Shown: positions 1 through 8,262, counted from the first letter of the stretch. The stretch: DNA of 43,379 nucleotides from Bacteroidales bacterium (GCA_012518275.1 JAAYSS010000080.1:1-43379); one strand, 5' to 3'. Program-made: numbers and translations. Notes: a model not told the origin generated them from the sequence alone.

Positions 1-1781
1 AGACTTCCTTAAATTATCCCTACACCATCTGCCTAAAAAACAACACGAATGGACACGTAGTGCTTGGATTTAGAGCCAACGGGGAAGTTAAACCCGGGTC
101 AGATATTATTTCCTATAAGAGAGGGTCATTTGTTTGTCATGATCCATACGGAGATTATAATGCAACTTATTATCCTAATTGGGATGGCCGTTATGCTACC
201 TACGATTGGCCGGGGTATAATAATGGATGGGCCAACATTAATACATTTTATTGGGGATGCGTAGCCCGTTATGATAAACCTAATCCGTCTTCTCTAACCG
301 TCAACCCAACATCACTGTCATTAAGTGCCAATGTTAATCAGACGGCTACAAAAACATTTACTGTAAAGGGTACTAACCTTACTTCGAAAATAGCCGTATC
401 TTCTAACTCAAGCTCATTTACAGTAAGTCCTACATCGCTGCCTACAGCGGGAGGAACTGTTAAAGTTACATTTAATCCTACAGCTGCACAAAGTTATTCA
501 GGAACCATTACTGTTAAAGGTGGAGAATTAACTAAAACTGTTGAAGTTTCAGGAATCGGTAACGCTGCCCCAGATTTTACCCTAAAGGAATTATGGAATT
601 TCAGCGAAACAAAAGGAACCTTGACATCCAAGGGATGGGATGCATCAAAAGTGCGTAACATCGCCTATGGCTTCGATCAGAGATTATATATGGTTTACAA
701 CCATTCTGATATTAAGGTAGTTAATTCACAGACAGGTACCGAATTATTGAATCTGGACAAGACTGGAGTATCTGGAGGTACACTTACATTCTGTGATGTA
801 AAATATTGTGCAGGCAAAATTGTCGCTTGTAATTTAGCTTCAACAACAGATCCTCTTAAATTGTATGCTTGGGACAATGTGGATGCCAAACCAATTTGTA
901 TTTTAGAAACAACCAAGCTGGGAGGTGCTTCTCAATTAGGAGACTGTATCGGCTTCACGGGTGACTGGACAAACGGTAGTTTTGTTTTTGCACATGACGA
1001 TTACAATGAAAAAGTTACTCGTATCGTAACCTACAAAGTTACAAACGGTATTGTAAGTGAAACACCGACCGTTATCAACGCAACTAATGCCGACGGCACA
1101 CAGCTTAAATGCTCATCATCTATCCGTGTACATCCCGATGATAACGGCTATTGGATTAACGGAAAAGATAATCCTTTAACTCGATTGAATACTAGTGGAG
1201 TAGCACAATACACTGTTCCCGACGATGTACCATGGGGAAATGGTTTTGCAGCATTCCAGTTCAAAGATAGAGGTTATGCTATGATAACGTCGTTCAATCC
1301 AGGAGTAGATTCCGAGACTTATAAGGGAGGTTGTATGAAGCTTATAGACACATCACTAGGCTGGGAAAATGGCAAAGTTCTGAATAAATATCCGACAGCA
1401 GGGTTGGCAAGCACAGCTCGAAACACGAACTGTGCAGGTGGTTGCATAGTAAATGCTACCTCAGAAACCGTGGAAGCTTGGGTAGCCAGTCAATTGCAGG
1501 GAGTTGCCTACTTCGCATACAATATAACGCCTAGTGAACTCCCTATAGATACTGCTCAATTTGATGAACAATCATTTAGATGCTTCGTAAGCGATAAGAT
1601 ATTGTTTATAAAAGGAATAAATACTCACAAGGTTGAGATTTTCTCTACAATGGGATCAAAAATGATGGAAGCTGAAAACAGCAACGAAATAAACATCAGT
1701 CGCCTTACTAGAGGTGTTTACATCATAAAGGCTACCGATGAAAACAACAAGAGAAACACAACTAAGATACTTATAAAATAA
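1..1781 (+). CDS. Secreted T9SS cargo protein, N-terminus outside window
   Basis: The reading frame is open to the first base of the window, so the GTG near position 60 is unlikely to be the true start and the N-terminus (signal peptide and any catalytic domain) is missing. Counting from position 60, residues about 75-165 form a Ser/Thr-rich Ig-like beta-sandwich of the BACON/ASPM kind (NPTSLSLS, GTVKVTFNP, VEVSGIG). Residues about 170-500 are rich in Gly, Trp and Tyr and look like a beta-propeller-type extracellular domain. The last 75 or so residues match a type IX secretion C-terminal sorting domain (VEIFSTMG, LTRGVYIIKA, TTKILIK). By family knowledge such proteins cross the outer membrane by T9SS and are released or surface-anchored. 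The molecular activity cannot be told from the visible part. A strong terminator follows the stop. Confidence 0.8.
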   Translation, partial: TSLNYPYTICLKNNTNGHVVLGFRANGEVKPGSDIISYKRGSFVCHDPYGDYNATYYPNWDGRYATYDWPGYNNGWANINTFYWGCVARYDKPNPSSLTVNPTSLSLSANVNQTATKTFTVKGTNLTSKIAVSSNSSSFTVSPTSLPTAGGTVKVTFNPTAAQSYSGTITVKGGELTKTVEVSGIGNAAPDFTLKELWNFSETKGTLTSKGWDASKVRNIAYGFDQRLYMVYNHSDIKVVNSQTGTELLNLDKTGVSGGTLTFCDVKYCAGKIVACNLASTTDPLKLYAWDNVDAKPICILETTKLGGASQLGDCIGFTGDWTNGSFVFAHDDYNEKVTRIVTYKVTNGIVSETPTVINATNADGTQLKCSSSIRVHPDDNGYWINGKDNPLTRLNTSGVAQYTVPDDVPWGNGFAAFQFKDRGYAMITSFNPGVDSETYKGGCMKLIDTSLGWENGKVLNKYPTAGLASTARNTNCAGGCIVNATSETVEAWVASQLQGVAYFAYNITPSELPIDTAQFDEQSFRCFVSDKILFIKGINTHKVEIFSTMGSKMMEAENSNEINISRLTRGVYIIKATDENNKRNTTKILIK

Positions 1782-1805
1782 ACTCAATTTCTAAATTATT
1801 TGTCA

Positions 1806-1837
1806 GGGAGGCTGCATTTGTGTAGCCTCTTTTTTTA
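1806..1837 (+). terminator. Intrinsic terminator after the T9SS cargo gene
   Basis: A stem of GAGGCT (1808-1813) and AGCCTC (1824-1829) with a 10-nt loop is followed at once by a run of eight T. It lies 27 bases after the stop codon of the secreted protein gene. Confidence 0.85.
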
Positions 1838-1911
1838 TTTATGACAAAAATGTGAAAAATAAATTTTTTATTATATATTAACTGGCAGATAAAATAATGA
1901 ATTTTTTTATG

Positions 1912-1919
1912 TAATTTTG
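1912..1919 (+). promoter_or_regulatory. Candidate -7 box for the DUF5715 gene
   Basis: TAATTTTG matches the Bacteroidota -7 consensus TAnnTTTG and lies about 24 bases before the ATG at 1943. No clear -33 TTTG is seen at the expected distance, so this is a weak call. Confidence 0.4.
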
Positions 1920-1942
1920 ATTTTGCAACTAAATTCAAAGAT

Positions 1943-2755
1943 ATGTATCTCAGAAAAATCATTAACCAGCTATTATATTTTCTTAAAACTTACAAAATCA
2001 CATTTATAGTGGTTATTACAATTATACTTTCAGGTATTTTAACAATTATTCTCATCCATAAAAACAAATCCATTCCCAGTATAACATACAACAATCTTGA
2101 GGTAGTTGACTGCAACAGACTACTTTATGCTACAGTACCCGTAATGTCGCAGCGTAAACTGAATGACGACAACGACACACAGCTACTTCATGCTCAAGCA
2201 AATGGATTGGAAAAAATTTATATCACTAATCAGGCTTTTATAGCGGACAGTACCATGCTCCTAAACCAAAATAAGTTAGTTAGGCTAAAAAATAACCCGC
2301 TTTACCACTTGAAAAATCTGACACACTCGTATCCGTATGTTACTCCTGAAATGGCACAATTACTAAGTGATATCGGGCTAATGTTCCGCCAAAAATTAAG
2401 AGAAAAGGATAAAGATCATTACAGAATTCTGATTACTTCGGCACTTCGCACAACCGAAACTCAACATAACCTGTTGATACGAAATAGGAATGCCCATTCG
2501 CAGTCAACTCACCTTTACGGTGCCACAGTCGATGTAACTTACAAGGAATTTTACAATACAAAAACCGATAAAACTGAGCAAAACATCTATCCGACCGAAG
2601 CACTCAGAGAAACGATGCTTGATTTTAGAGAACAATGTAGGCTTGTAGCAGTGAGAGAATGGCGACAGGAATGCTATCACTTTACGGTAGTCAATTGTGA
2701 TCCGGCAAAAATACCACAAGATTCTATTTCTTACGTACCGTTGTACTTGTATTAA
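1943..2755 (+). CDS. DUF5715 family protein, M15 peptidase-like
   Basis: A 270-residue protein with an N-terminal cytoplasmic stretch and one membrane segment (about residues 19-38); the remainder should face the periplasm. The C-terminal half carries the pattern of VanY/DacB-like M15 metallopeptidases: SALRT (166-170), then S-T-H-x-x-G-x-x-x-D with H190 and D197, and a late H246 in CYHF, which are the expected zinc ligands. M15 enzymes trim D-Ala or other cross-link ends of peptidoglycan, so a role in the cell wall is inferred. The family's usual E-x-x-H near the third ligand reads E-C-Y-H, which fits. The gene has its own terminator upstream and stands alone. The fold assignment is fairly sure; the activity and substrate are not shown. 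Confidence 0.75.
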   Translation: MYLRKIINQLLYFLKTYKITFIVVITIILSGILTIILIHKNKSIPSITYNNLEVVDCNRLLYATVPVMSQRKLNDDNDTQLLHAQANGLEKIYITNQAFIADSTMLLNQNKLVRLKNNPLYHLKNLTHSYPYVTPEMAQLLSDIGLMFRQKLREKDKDHYRILITSALRTTETQHNLLIRNRNAHSQSTHLYGATVDVTYKEFYNTKTDKTEQNIYPTEALRETMLDFREQCRLVAVREWRQECYHFTVVNCDPAKIPQDSISYVPLYLY

Positions 2756-2791
2756 GATGTTTGAACCATAAAAATACTGTGCTTTAATGTC

Positions 2792-2941
2792 ATGGCATTA
2801 CGTCAAACACTAAAAAAATGTAGATTATGGAAAGAAAAAAGAAGAACACCATATATTCCGGCTCCGAAATTAACAAGAATTAGAGTCAAAGCAGACGATA
2901 CGCTAATGAATTTTCTGTTAAGTAAAAAATGGGTGGCATGA
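2792..2941 (+). CDS. Possible small basic ORF, S4/RluA-like remnant
   Basis: A 49-codon ORF starts at ATG 2792 and ends at TGA 2939-2941. The peptide is strongly basic in its first half (Lys/Arg cluster) and then reads TRIRVKADDTLMNFLLSK, which resembles the start of the S4 RNA-binding domain of RluA-type pseudouridine synthases (V-x-x-x-x-T-L-x-x-F-L). There is no catalytic domain after it. Its 3' end overlaps an inverted repeat that could end the minus-strand larA transcript. It may be a decayed gene fragment, a real small protein or chance. Confidence 0.3.
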   Translation: MALRQTLKKCRLWKEKRRTPYIPAPKLTRIRVKADDTLMNFLLSKKWVA

Positions 2942-2978
2942 GCCATACCTCACAGTTAAGTCACCATTGCCATGCCAC
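2924..2978 (-). terminator. Candidate terminator for the larA transcript
   Basis: GTGGCATG (2933-2940) and CATGCCAC (2971-2978) are perfect inverted repeats with a 30-nt loop. Read on the minus strand the stem is followed by a run of six T (complement of 2924-2929). The loop is long, so the call is tentative. Confidence 0.4.
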
Positions 2979-3026
2979 TAAGTTACTGTAAATAATAAGT
3001 TAATTGTTTAATCGGTCCCGTAGTTG

Positions 3027-4313
3027 CTAAAACTCAAATCGGTCTCGATGTGCCCAAAGCCCCAAAGCCGGATTTGAGATATAGAAAATCTCTTCACCGT
3101 TCGGCAAGGTGTTGAATCCTTCTTTGAGAGAATTAAAATTGTATTTTTCCATTACCTCATCAATATCAGCCCATTGAAACCCAACACTCTCGATTTCTTC
3201 TCGCGTCAAATTTTCTTTTCCTTTACCGGGACAGTATGTGATGGAAAACCTTCCTTCGGAAGATCCGTGGATTAGATGCGCTGCCGCACTCAGATTATCC
3301 TGTAAATCTTTATTTTCTTTTGTAGCTTTCAAAGTTTTAGGTGTGCCAAAATAGCCGTATTTTCTTATCAGTTTATCAATCTGCTTATCTTCACCAAATT
3401 CTTTTAGCGCAGGCGCAAGGACAATCAATTCTCCGCCATCGGCAATAGCCATCCGAGTTCTGTAAATGGATTTGTTGCCCAGCCAAGTACTTTTAAACTC
3501 TGTCGGATCTAACCACACTAACACTTTTTTCAACGGCTTTTCTACCATTTCAAAATTCACTTCGAGCGAGAGCTTCGCGGCAATATTAAACACATCGTAA
3601 TCATCTCCCACAAACAATCCGAAAGTCTGCAGATTTCCTTGTTTGTTTAAGCCTACAACAGTCAGCACATACACAATCGGCAAATGCGAAGCAAGATTCT
3701 CTGATGCATAGTTAAACACCCTTCGCACCGGTGTGTCCGCACGTCCCATCATTTTCTCCATGCCATATGCGGCTCCGATAAAATGGCTCTTGTTAATGCC
3801 TTCCGCTCCTCCGGTTCCAACAAAAATATTCTTGTTATAATTGGCTATTCCTACTACTTCGTGCGGCACCACCTGCCCGATAGAAAGTATTAAATCATGT
3901 CCGCCATTTTGAAGCAATTTATTCACTTGAACGGGCCATTCAAAATCAACAGCTCCTTCTGAAACATCTTTCACAAATTCTGCCGGCACGTAGCCAAGCG
4001 TAACTACATCATTGCGCCAATCGTGATCACGAAAAAGGCTCCGTGGTGTTTTTCCGAACATTTTTGAAATCTGTTCTTCAGTCATTGGCGTATGAGTACC
4101 TAACGCTGGAAGTATATCTACGAGTTTATTCCCATAGTATTCCCAAGCAAATTCGGTTAGCTCCCCTGCCCTACTTGGAAAACGGGTAAAATCAGGCGGT
4201 ACAACCAGCACTTTTTGCTTTTTCCCTATTTTGGTTAAGGCTTCATGTAAACCGTTTCGTAAATCTTCTGCTGATAAATTGGTTTTAGTAGAACCGTTGG
4301 AATAGTAAATCAT
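3027..4313 (-). CDS. LarA-family nickel-pincer racemase/epimerase
   Basis: A 428-residue protein of the lactate racemase (LarA, DUF2088) superfamily, whose members use a nickel-pincer nucleotide to invert the alpha carbon of 2-hydroxy acids. Key residues fit the characterised enzyme: D41 and R44 in DFTR (substrate contact), H74 in GTHTPMTEE (catalytic His), H151, then K161 exactly 10 residues later and H177 a further 16 on, the same spacing as the His/Lys/His set that binds the cofactor in L. plantarum LarA. The substrate is not known from sequence. Its neighbours (6-phosphogluconate dehydrogenase, sugar kinase, SDR) favour a sugar acid over lactate; a D-gluconate 2-epimerase has been described in this superfamily. 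The cofactor genes larB, larC and larE are not in the window. A 12-bp hairpin separates it from gnd, so transcription may be partly independent. Confidence 0.85.
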   Translation of the reverse strand: MIYYSNGSTKTNLSAEDLRNGLHEALTKIGKKQKVLVVPPDFTRFPSRAGELTEFAWEYYGNKLVDILPALGTHTPMTEEQISKMFGKTPRSLFRDHDWRNDVVTLGYVPAEFVKDVSEGAVDFEWPVQVNKLLQNGGHDLILSIGQVVPHEVVGIANYNKNIFVGTGGAEGINKSHFIGAAYGMEKMMGRADTPVRRVFNYASENLASHLPIVYVLTVVGLNKQGNLQTFGLFVGDDYDVFNIAAKLSLEVNFEMVEKPLKKVLVWLDPTEFKSTWLGNKSIYRTRMAIADGGELIVLAPALKEFGEDKQIDKLIRKYGYFGTPKTLKATKENKDLQDNLSAAAHLIHGSSEGRFSITYCPGKGKENLTREEIESVGFQWADIDEVMEKYNFNSLKEGFNTLPNGEEIFYISNPALGLWAHRDRFEF

Positions 4314-4370
4314 TGCTATTGAGTTGAATGGTAAAATGGTTGAGTAATTTATTAGCTAATTCATTATTAG

Positions 4371-4417
4371 ACAAAAAAGTATAAATTATCTCTGCCACAG
4401 CTAATTGTGGCAGAGAT
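4371..4417 (-). terminator. Perfect 12-bp hairpin between gnd and the larA-like gene
   Basis: ATCTCTGCCACA (4388-4399) and TGTGGCAGAGAT (4406-4417) form a perfect 12-bp stem with a 6-nt loop. Read on the minus strand the stem is followed after about ten bases by TTTTTT (complement of 4373-4378). It lies 25 bases past the gnd stop and 74 bases before the larA-like start. It may end or attenuate the operon transcript, or act as a 3'-end stabiliser. Confidence 0.65.
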
Positions 4418-4442
4418 TCTTGTTGTCCGTTAAATTTTCTTT

Positions 4443-5897
4443 TTATGCTTCGTAAGTAGTTGAAGCTGTTTCACCACCTGTTCCTGTCCAGTTGGTGTGG
4501 AAAAATTCTCCACGTGGTTTGTCCACACGTTCGTACATATGTGCACCGAAGTAGTCGCGTTGAGCCTGAAGCAAATTCGCCGGCAATCTTTCGTTACGGA
4601 ATCCGTCGTAATACGCCAAAGCGGATGTCATTGCCGGAACGGGTATTCCGTTTTCCACAGCCGTGGCACAAACACGTCTCCAGCCTGCTTGAGCTGCTTC
4701 CACTTGTTCTTTAAAGAACGGATCGAGAAGCAGGTTACGAAGATTTGGATTTTTATCGAAAGCTTTTTTAATGTCTTTCAAGAAAACAGAACGGATGATA
4801 CATCCACCACGCCACATCAAAGCAATACCACCGTAGTTCAAATTCCAGTTGTATTCCTTGGCGGCTTGCATCATCAAATCGTAACCTTGTGCGTACGAAA
4901 CGATTTTGGATGCGTAAATTGCATTTTCTAAATCATTAATAAATTGCTCTTTATCACCTTTGAAGTTAATTTCAGGACCGGATAAGGTTTTAGACGCTTC
5001 CACGCGCAACTCTTTTTGAGCCGACAAGTAACGTGAAAACACAGCTTCACCAATCAATGTCAACGGAATACCCAAATCCAATGCGGTGATAGAAGTCCAT
5101 TTTCCGGTACCTTTTTGTCCGGCTGTATCCAATATTTTTTCAACAAGCGGGGAACCATCCTCATCTTTGAACGCTAAAATATCTCGCGTAATCTCAATCA
5201 GATAGCTGTCCAGTTTTCCGGTATTCCATTTTTTAAAGACTTCGTGTTGTGCAAAAGCATCCATTCCGAGCAAATCTTTCATAATATGATACGCCTCGTT
5301 AATTATCTGCATATCACCATATTCGATGCCATTATGAACCATTTTCACAAAATGTCCGGCACCATCCTCGCCTACCCAATCGCAACAAGGGATTCCACCT
5401 TCCACTTTCGCGGAAATAGATTGAAAAATATCCTTTACATAGGGCCAAGCTTTTGGTGAACCGCCCGGCATCATCGAAGGACCTTTCAGTGCGCCTTCCT
5501 CTCCACCGGAAACACCCGTACCTATATAAAGCAAACCTTTACTTTCCACATATTCTGTGCGACGAACGGTATCCGGAAAATGGCTGTTTCCTCCATCAAT
5601 AATTATGTCGCCCGGCTCCAACAGCGGAATCAATTTTTCAATAAAATCATCGACTGGTTTTCCTGCCTTTACCAGCATCATTACTTTACGTGGACGCTCT
5701 ATGGAAGCTACAAATTCCTCTAAATTCTTAGCTCCAAGAAAGTTTTTACCGGCTCCACGACCATTAATAAATTTTTCTACTTTATCTACTGTACGGTTAA
5801 AAACGGCTACAGTATAGCCTTTACTTTCCATATTCAGTATCAGGTTTTCACCCATTACGGCTAAACCAATTAATCCAATATCTGCTTTATTTTTCAT
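4443..5897 (-). CDS. gnd: 6-phosphogluconate dehydrogenase, decarboxylating
   Basis: A 484-residue protein of the usual length for the long dimeric type. It converts 6-phosphogluconate to ribulose 5-phosphate and CO2 with reduction of NADP+. Seen in sequence: the dinucleotide motif GLAVMG (11-16), NRT (34-36) which marks NADP rather than NAD preference, the substrate loop VSGGEEGA (129-136), and catalytic K185 in GHFVKMVHNG with E192 just after it. The C-terminal tail YFGAHMYERVDKPRGEF is typical of the family. It follows the kinase gene by 38 bases, so the two are probably co-transcribed. No zwf or pgl gene is beside it, so the nearest source of its substrate in this locus is the kinase product rather than glucose 6-phosphate oxidation. 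Confidence 0.97.
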   Translation of the reverse strand: MKNKADIGLIGLAVMGENLILNMESKGYTVAVFNRTVDKVEKFINGRGAGKNFLGAKNLEEFVASIERPRKVMMLVKAGKPVDDFIEKLIPLLEPGDIIIDGGNSHFPDTVRRTEYVESKGLLYIGTGVSGGEEGALKGPSMMPGGSPKAWPYVKDIFQSISAKVEGGIPCCDWVGEDGAGHFVKMVHNGIEYGDMQIINEAYHIMKDLLGMDAFAQHEVFKKWNTGKLDSYLIEITRDILAFKDEDGSPLVEKILDTAGQKGTGKWTSITALDLGIPLTLIGEAVFSRYLSAQKELRVEASKTLSGPEINFKGDKEQFINDLENAIYASKIVSYAQGYDLMMQAAKEYNWNLNYGGIALMWRGGCIIRSVFLKDIKKAFDKNPNLRNLLLDPFFKEQVEAAQAGWRRVCATAVENGIPVPAMTSALAYYDGFRNERLPANLLQAQRDYFGAHMYERVDKPRGEFFHTNWTGTGGETASTTYEA

Positions 5898-5935
5898 TTA
5901 TGTAAATATTTATTCTTAATTACGACTAACGAAAA

Positions 5936-7009
5936 TCACCTTCTTACCCTTGCGTTTCCTTCCCAAATGCTCCAAATCATCTCTTCATCGGCAGGTTGTG
6001 CATAATCGGTCAAGAATGTTGTTGCTAAAGCACCGCTTGCCCAAGCAAATTGAACCCACTTCTCAGGCTCCCAACCTTTTAGGATGCTGTATAGAAGTCC
6101 GCCGACAAATCCGTCACCACCACCGATACGATCAAGAACAACAATTTTGCGCAGATTTTCAACGTGGAACGTGTCATTTTCATAAACAATCGCTCCCCAA
6201 AGATGTTCGTTTGCACTTAAAACTTCCCGTAGTGTGTTTGCAAAAACAGAAACTTTCGGATAAGCTTTTTTGGCATTTTTAATCATTCCTTTAAAGGCAT
6301 CCATCGTATCTTCAATATTTTCTCCACCCGCTTTCGGACCTTTAACGCCTAAGCAAAGCTGGAAGTCTTCTTCATTTCCAATCAAAATATCCGACAACGA
6401 TGCGATTTCATCAAACGCTTTGTGAAGTTCTTCTTCACGCCCTTCCCAGAAAGTTGCCCGATGATTCAGGTCAAACGAAATCAGCGTGCCGTTTTTCTTG
6501 GCGTATCGAGCCAATTCCAAACAGAAATTACTTGTATCTGGTGACAGTGCAGCAATAAGTCCAGAGATATGTACAATCTGCACACCATCTTGCGCAAAAA
6601 TCTGCTCCATATCAAAGTCTTTTACGTTCAGCGTGCGTCCAACTTCACCGGCACGGTCGTTATGAACGCGCGGACCACGAAGCCCGAAACCACTATCAGC
6701 AACATTAAATTGATGACGATAGCCCCATGGGCCACCTTGTGGAACATCCGGTCCTTCGTAATCCATATTTCGGCGACGAAGGTCTGATTTAATAAACTGT
6801 GCTATCGGACTGTCTTTCACAAAATTAGTAAGTACTTTTACGGGCAATCCAAGATAGGAAGAAATACTTGCCACGTTAGTCTCGGCACTTGTTGCCGTCA
6901 TTTCAAATAAATGACTACTGTGAACCGGTTGTCCATTTACCGGCGTGATACGCACTCCGATGCTTGTCGGAACAATTAATGCGTATTTTGAATCTTTTCT
7001 TAATTTCAT
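5936..7009 (-). CDS. PfkB family sugar (acid) kinase
   Basis: A 357-residue ribokinase/PfkB-family kinase. The anion-hole motif GGGD lies at 296-299 with D299 as the expected catalytic base, followed by GFVGGLLYSI. FDLNHRATFW (179-188) corresponds to the FD-N-R-W segment conserved in 2-keto-3-deoxygluconate (KDG) kinases, and NEEDF (212-216) is also typical. Automatic annotation would probably be KDG kinase. Since the next gene, 38 bases on, is gnd, which needs 6-phosphogluconate, a gluconate kinase activity is an attractive alternative. It is 37 bases downstream of the SDR gene, so the three appear to form one transcript. The family is certain; the substrate is inference. Confidence 0.85.
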   Translation of the reverse strand: MKLRKDSKYALIVPTSIGVRITPVNGQPVHSSHLFEMTATSAETNVASISSYLGLPVKVLTNFVKDSPIAQFIKSDLRRRNMDYEGPDVPQGGPWGYRHQFNVADSGFGLRGPRVHNDRAGEVGRTLNVKDFDMEQIFAQDGVQIVHISGLIAALSPDTSNFCLELARYAKKNGTLISFDLNHRATFWEGREEELHKAFDEIASLSDILIGNEEDFQLCLGVKGPKAGGENIEDTMDAFKGMIKNAKKAYPKVSVFANTLREVLSANEHLWGAIVYENDTFHVENLRKIVVLDRIGGGDGFVGGLLYSILKGWEPEKWVQFAWASGALATTFLTDYAQPADEEMIWSIWEGNARVRR

Positions 7010-7046
7010 TTAACTTATACTTTTACTTTATGTTTAACTTATTTTT

Positions 7047-7859
7047 TTAAATACTAAATGCATCAAATCCGCCATCCACGATAGCTACCGTACCCGTTAC
7101 GAATTTGGAAGCATCGCTGACAAGATAATGCAGAGTTCCAAGCAGATCTTCGGGAACTCCGAAGCGACGGAATGGTGTGTGAGCAATAATTGTATTGCCA
7201 CGATCAGAATAACTTCCGTCAGGATTGGTGAGTAACGCACGGTTTTGGTCGGTAATGAAAAAACCGGGACAAATTGCATTTACTCGAAATGTTTCGCCAA
7301 ATTTAATAGCCATTTCACCTGCCATGTATTTGGTAAAGTTAGTTACAGCTGCTTTTGCTGAGCCGTAGCCTGCCACACGCGTGAGCGGACGTAATGCCGA
7401 TGCCGACGAGATATTAACGATATTTCCCTGTTTTGCATTAACCATATGCTCAGCAAAAATAACTGTCGGAATAACTGTTCCCATCAGGTTCAAATTAACC
7501 ACTTCACGGAAGTCATCCGTTTTTAAATCAAAGATATTATTATTTGGACCAATGGTTGCTCCGGGCATATTTCCACCAGCAGCGTTGATTAACACATCTA
7601 TTTTTCCATATTTCGCAATGATGTCTTTGGCATTCTGTTTCAAAATAGCTTCATCGGTGACGTCAGTTACCAAAAACATGGCTTCGCCATCGTTTGCTTT
7701 CACTCTTTCAATCAGTTTGTCACCTTTTTCTTTGTTACGCGCCATTACAGCCATTTTCGCTCCATGAGCTGCAAGGTATTCTACCATACTTGTACCAAGA
7801 ACACCCGTCCCGCCGGTAATAACTATCACTCGGTCTTTGATATCAAATAATTTATACAT
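7047..7859 (-). CDS. SDR oxidoreductase, probable fructuronate reductase-like
   Basis: A 270-residue classical short-chain dehydrogenase. The cofactor motif TGGTGVLG is at 15-22, NAAGG at 92-96, and the catalytic set is S152, Y165 and K169 (YGSAK). It is close in type to the SDR-family D-mannonate oxidoreductase/gluconate 5-dehydrogenase group of Bacteroidota, with the family's unusual insert around residues 99-112 (PGATIGPNNNIFD) and a long substrate loop after PGFFITDQNR. In that group the reaction joins a keto sugar acid such as fructuronate to an aldonate such as mannonate with NAD(P)H. It is the first gene of the minus-strand sugar-acid cluster and has a -7 box upstream. Exact substrate is not proven. 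Confidence 0.85.
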   Translation of the reverse strand: MYKLFDIKDRVIVITGGTGVLGTSMVEYLAAHGAKMAVMARNKEKGDKLIERVKANDGEAMFLVTDVTDEAILKQNAKDIIAKYGKIDVLINAAGGNMPGATIGPNNNIFDLKTDDFREVVNLNLMGTVIPTVIFAEHMVNAKQGNIVNISSASALRPLTRVAGYGSAKAAVTNFTKYMAGEMAIKFGETFRVNAICPGFFITDQNRALLTNPDGSYSDRGNTIIAHTPFRRFGVPEDLLGTLHYLVSDASKFVTGTVAIVDGGFDAFSI

Positions 7860-7921
7860 AATGATTTTATTTATGAATTAATAATTTACAATTGAAGTGA
7901 TTGTACTTTTCAAAAGTCATA

Positions 7922-7929
7922 CAAAGTTA
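7922..7929 (-). promoter_or_regulatory. Candidate -7 box for the sugar-acid operon
   Basis: CAAAGTTA on the plus strand is TAACTTTG on the minus strand, a perfect TAnnTTTG match 63 bases before the SDR start codon. No -33 TTTG is seen at 19-21 bases, which may mean the promoter depends on an activator. Confidence 0.45.
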
Positions 7930-8125
7930 ACCATTAATATTTGAATAAAAGTGTAAGTTAGCGTAAACTTATTTTCAGAAAACGAAAGTATTTAGTCGAA
8001 AAGCCGATTTTAAAGAACTTTTTGCAATAAAAGTAGCCGTTTCAAGTGTTTTCAGTAATTATTTACAATATAATTACACAAATATACCATACCGCACTTA
8101 AACATTCTTAGAAAGAAAACCATTA

Positions 8126-8189
8126 ATTAGATAAAGAATCTAATGAGTCGGTATAGGTTGAAAAATACGTAAAGAAATAATACCGACTC
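8126..8189. promoter_or_regulatory. Two adjoining inverted repeats in the SDR/thrS intergenic region
   Basis: In the 443-base divergent gap (7860-8302) two perfect inverted repeats sit side by side. ATTAGAT (8126-8132) pairs with ATCTAAT (8138-8144) around a 5-nt loop. GAGTCGGTAT (8145-8154) pairs with ATACCGACTC (8180-8189) around 25 bases. They could be operator half-sites for regulation of the sugar-acid operon, or structure in an untranslated leader. The remainder of the gap is AT-rich and shows only the two -7 boxes. Confidence 0.5.
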
Positions 8190-8254
8190 GTTCCAAGTTT
8201 ATGGTTGTTTAAAAATTGAAGGCTTCATAGCTTCAATCTTCCAACTTTTCTTGC

Positions 8255-8262
8255 TAACTTTG
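8255..8262 (+). promoter_or_regulatory. Candidate -7 box for thrS
   Basis: TAACTTTG is a perfect TAnnTTTG match about 40 bases before the thrS ATG at 8303. No clear -33 box is present at the usual distance. Confidence 0.5.

Noticed and set aside
4460-4931. Plus-strand ORFs of 84 and 144 residues
   Set aside because: They lie wholly antisense to gnd, which has clear catalytic motifs.
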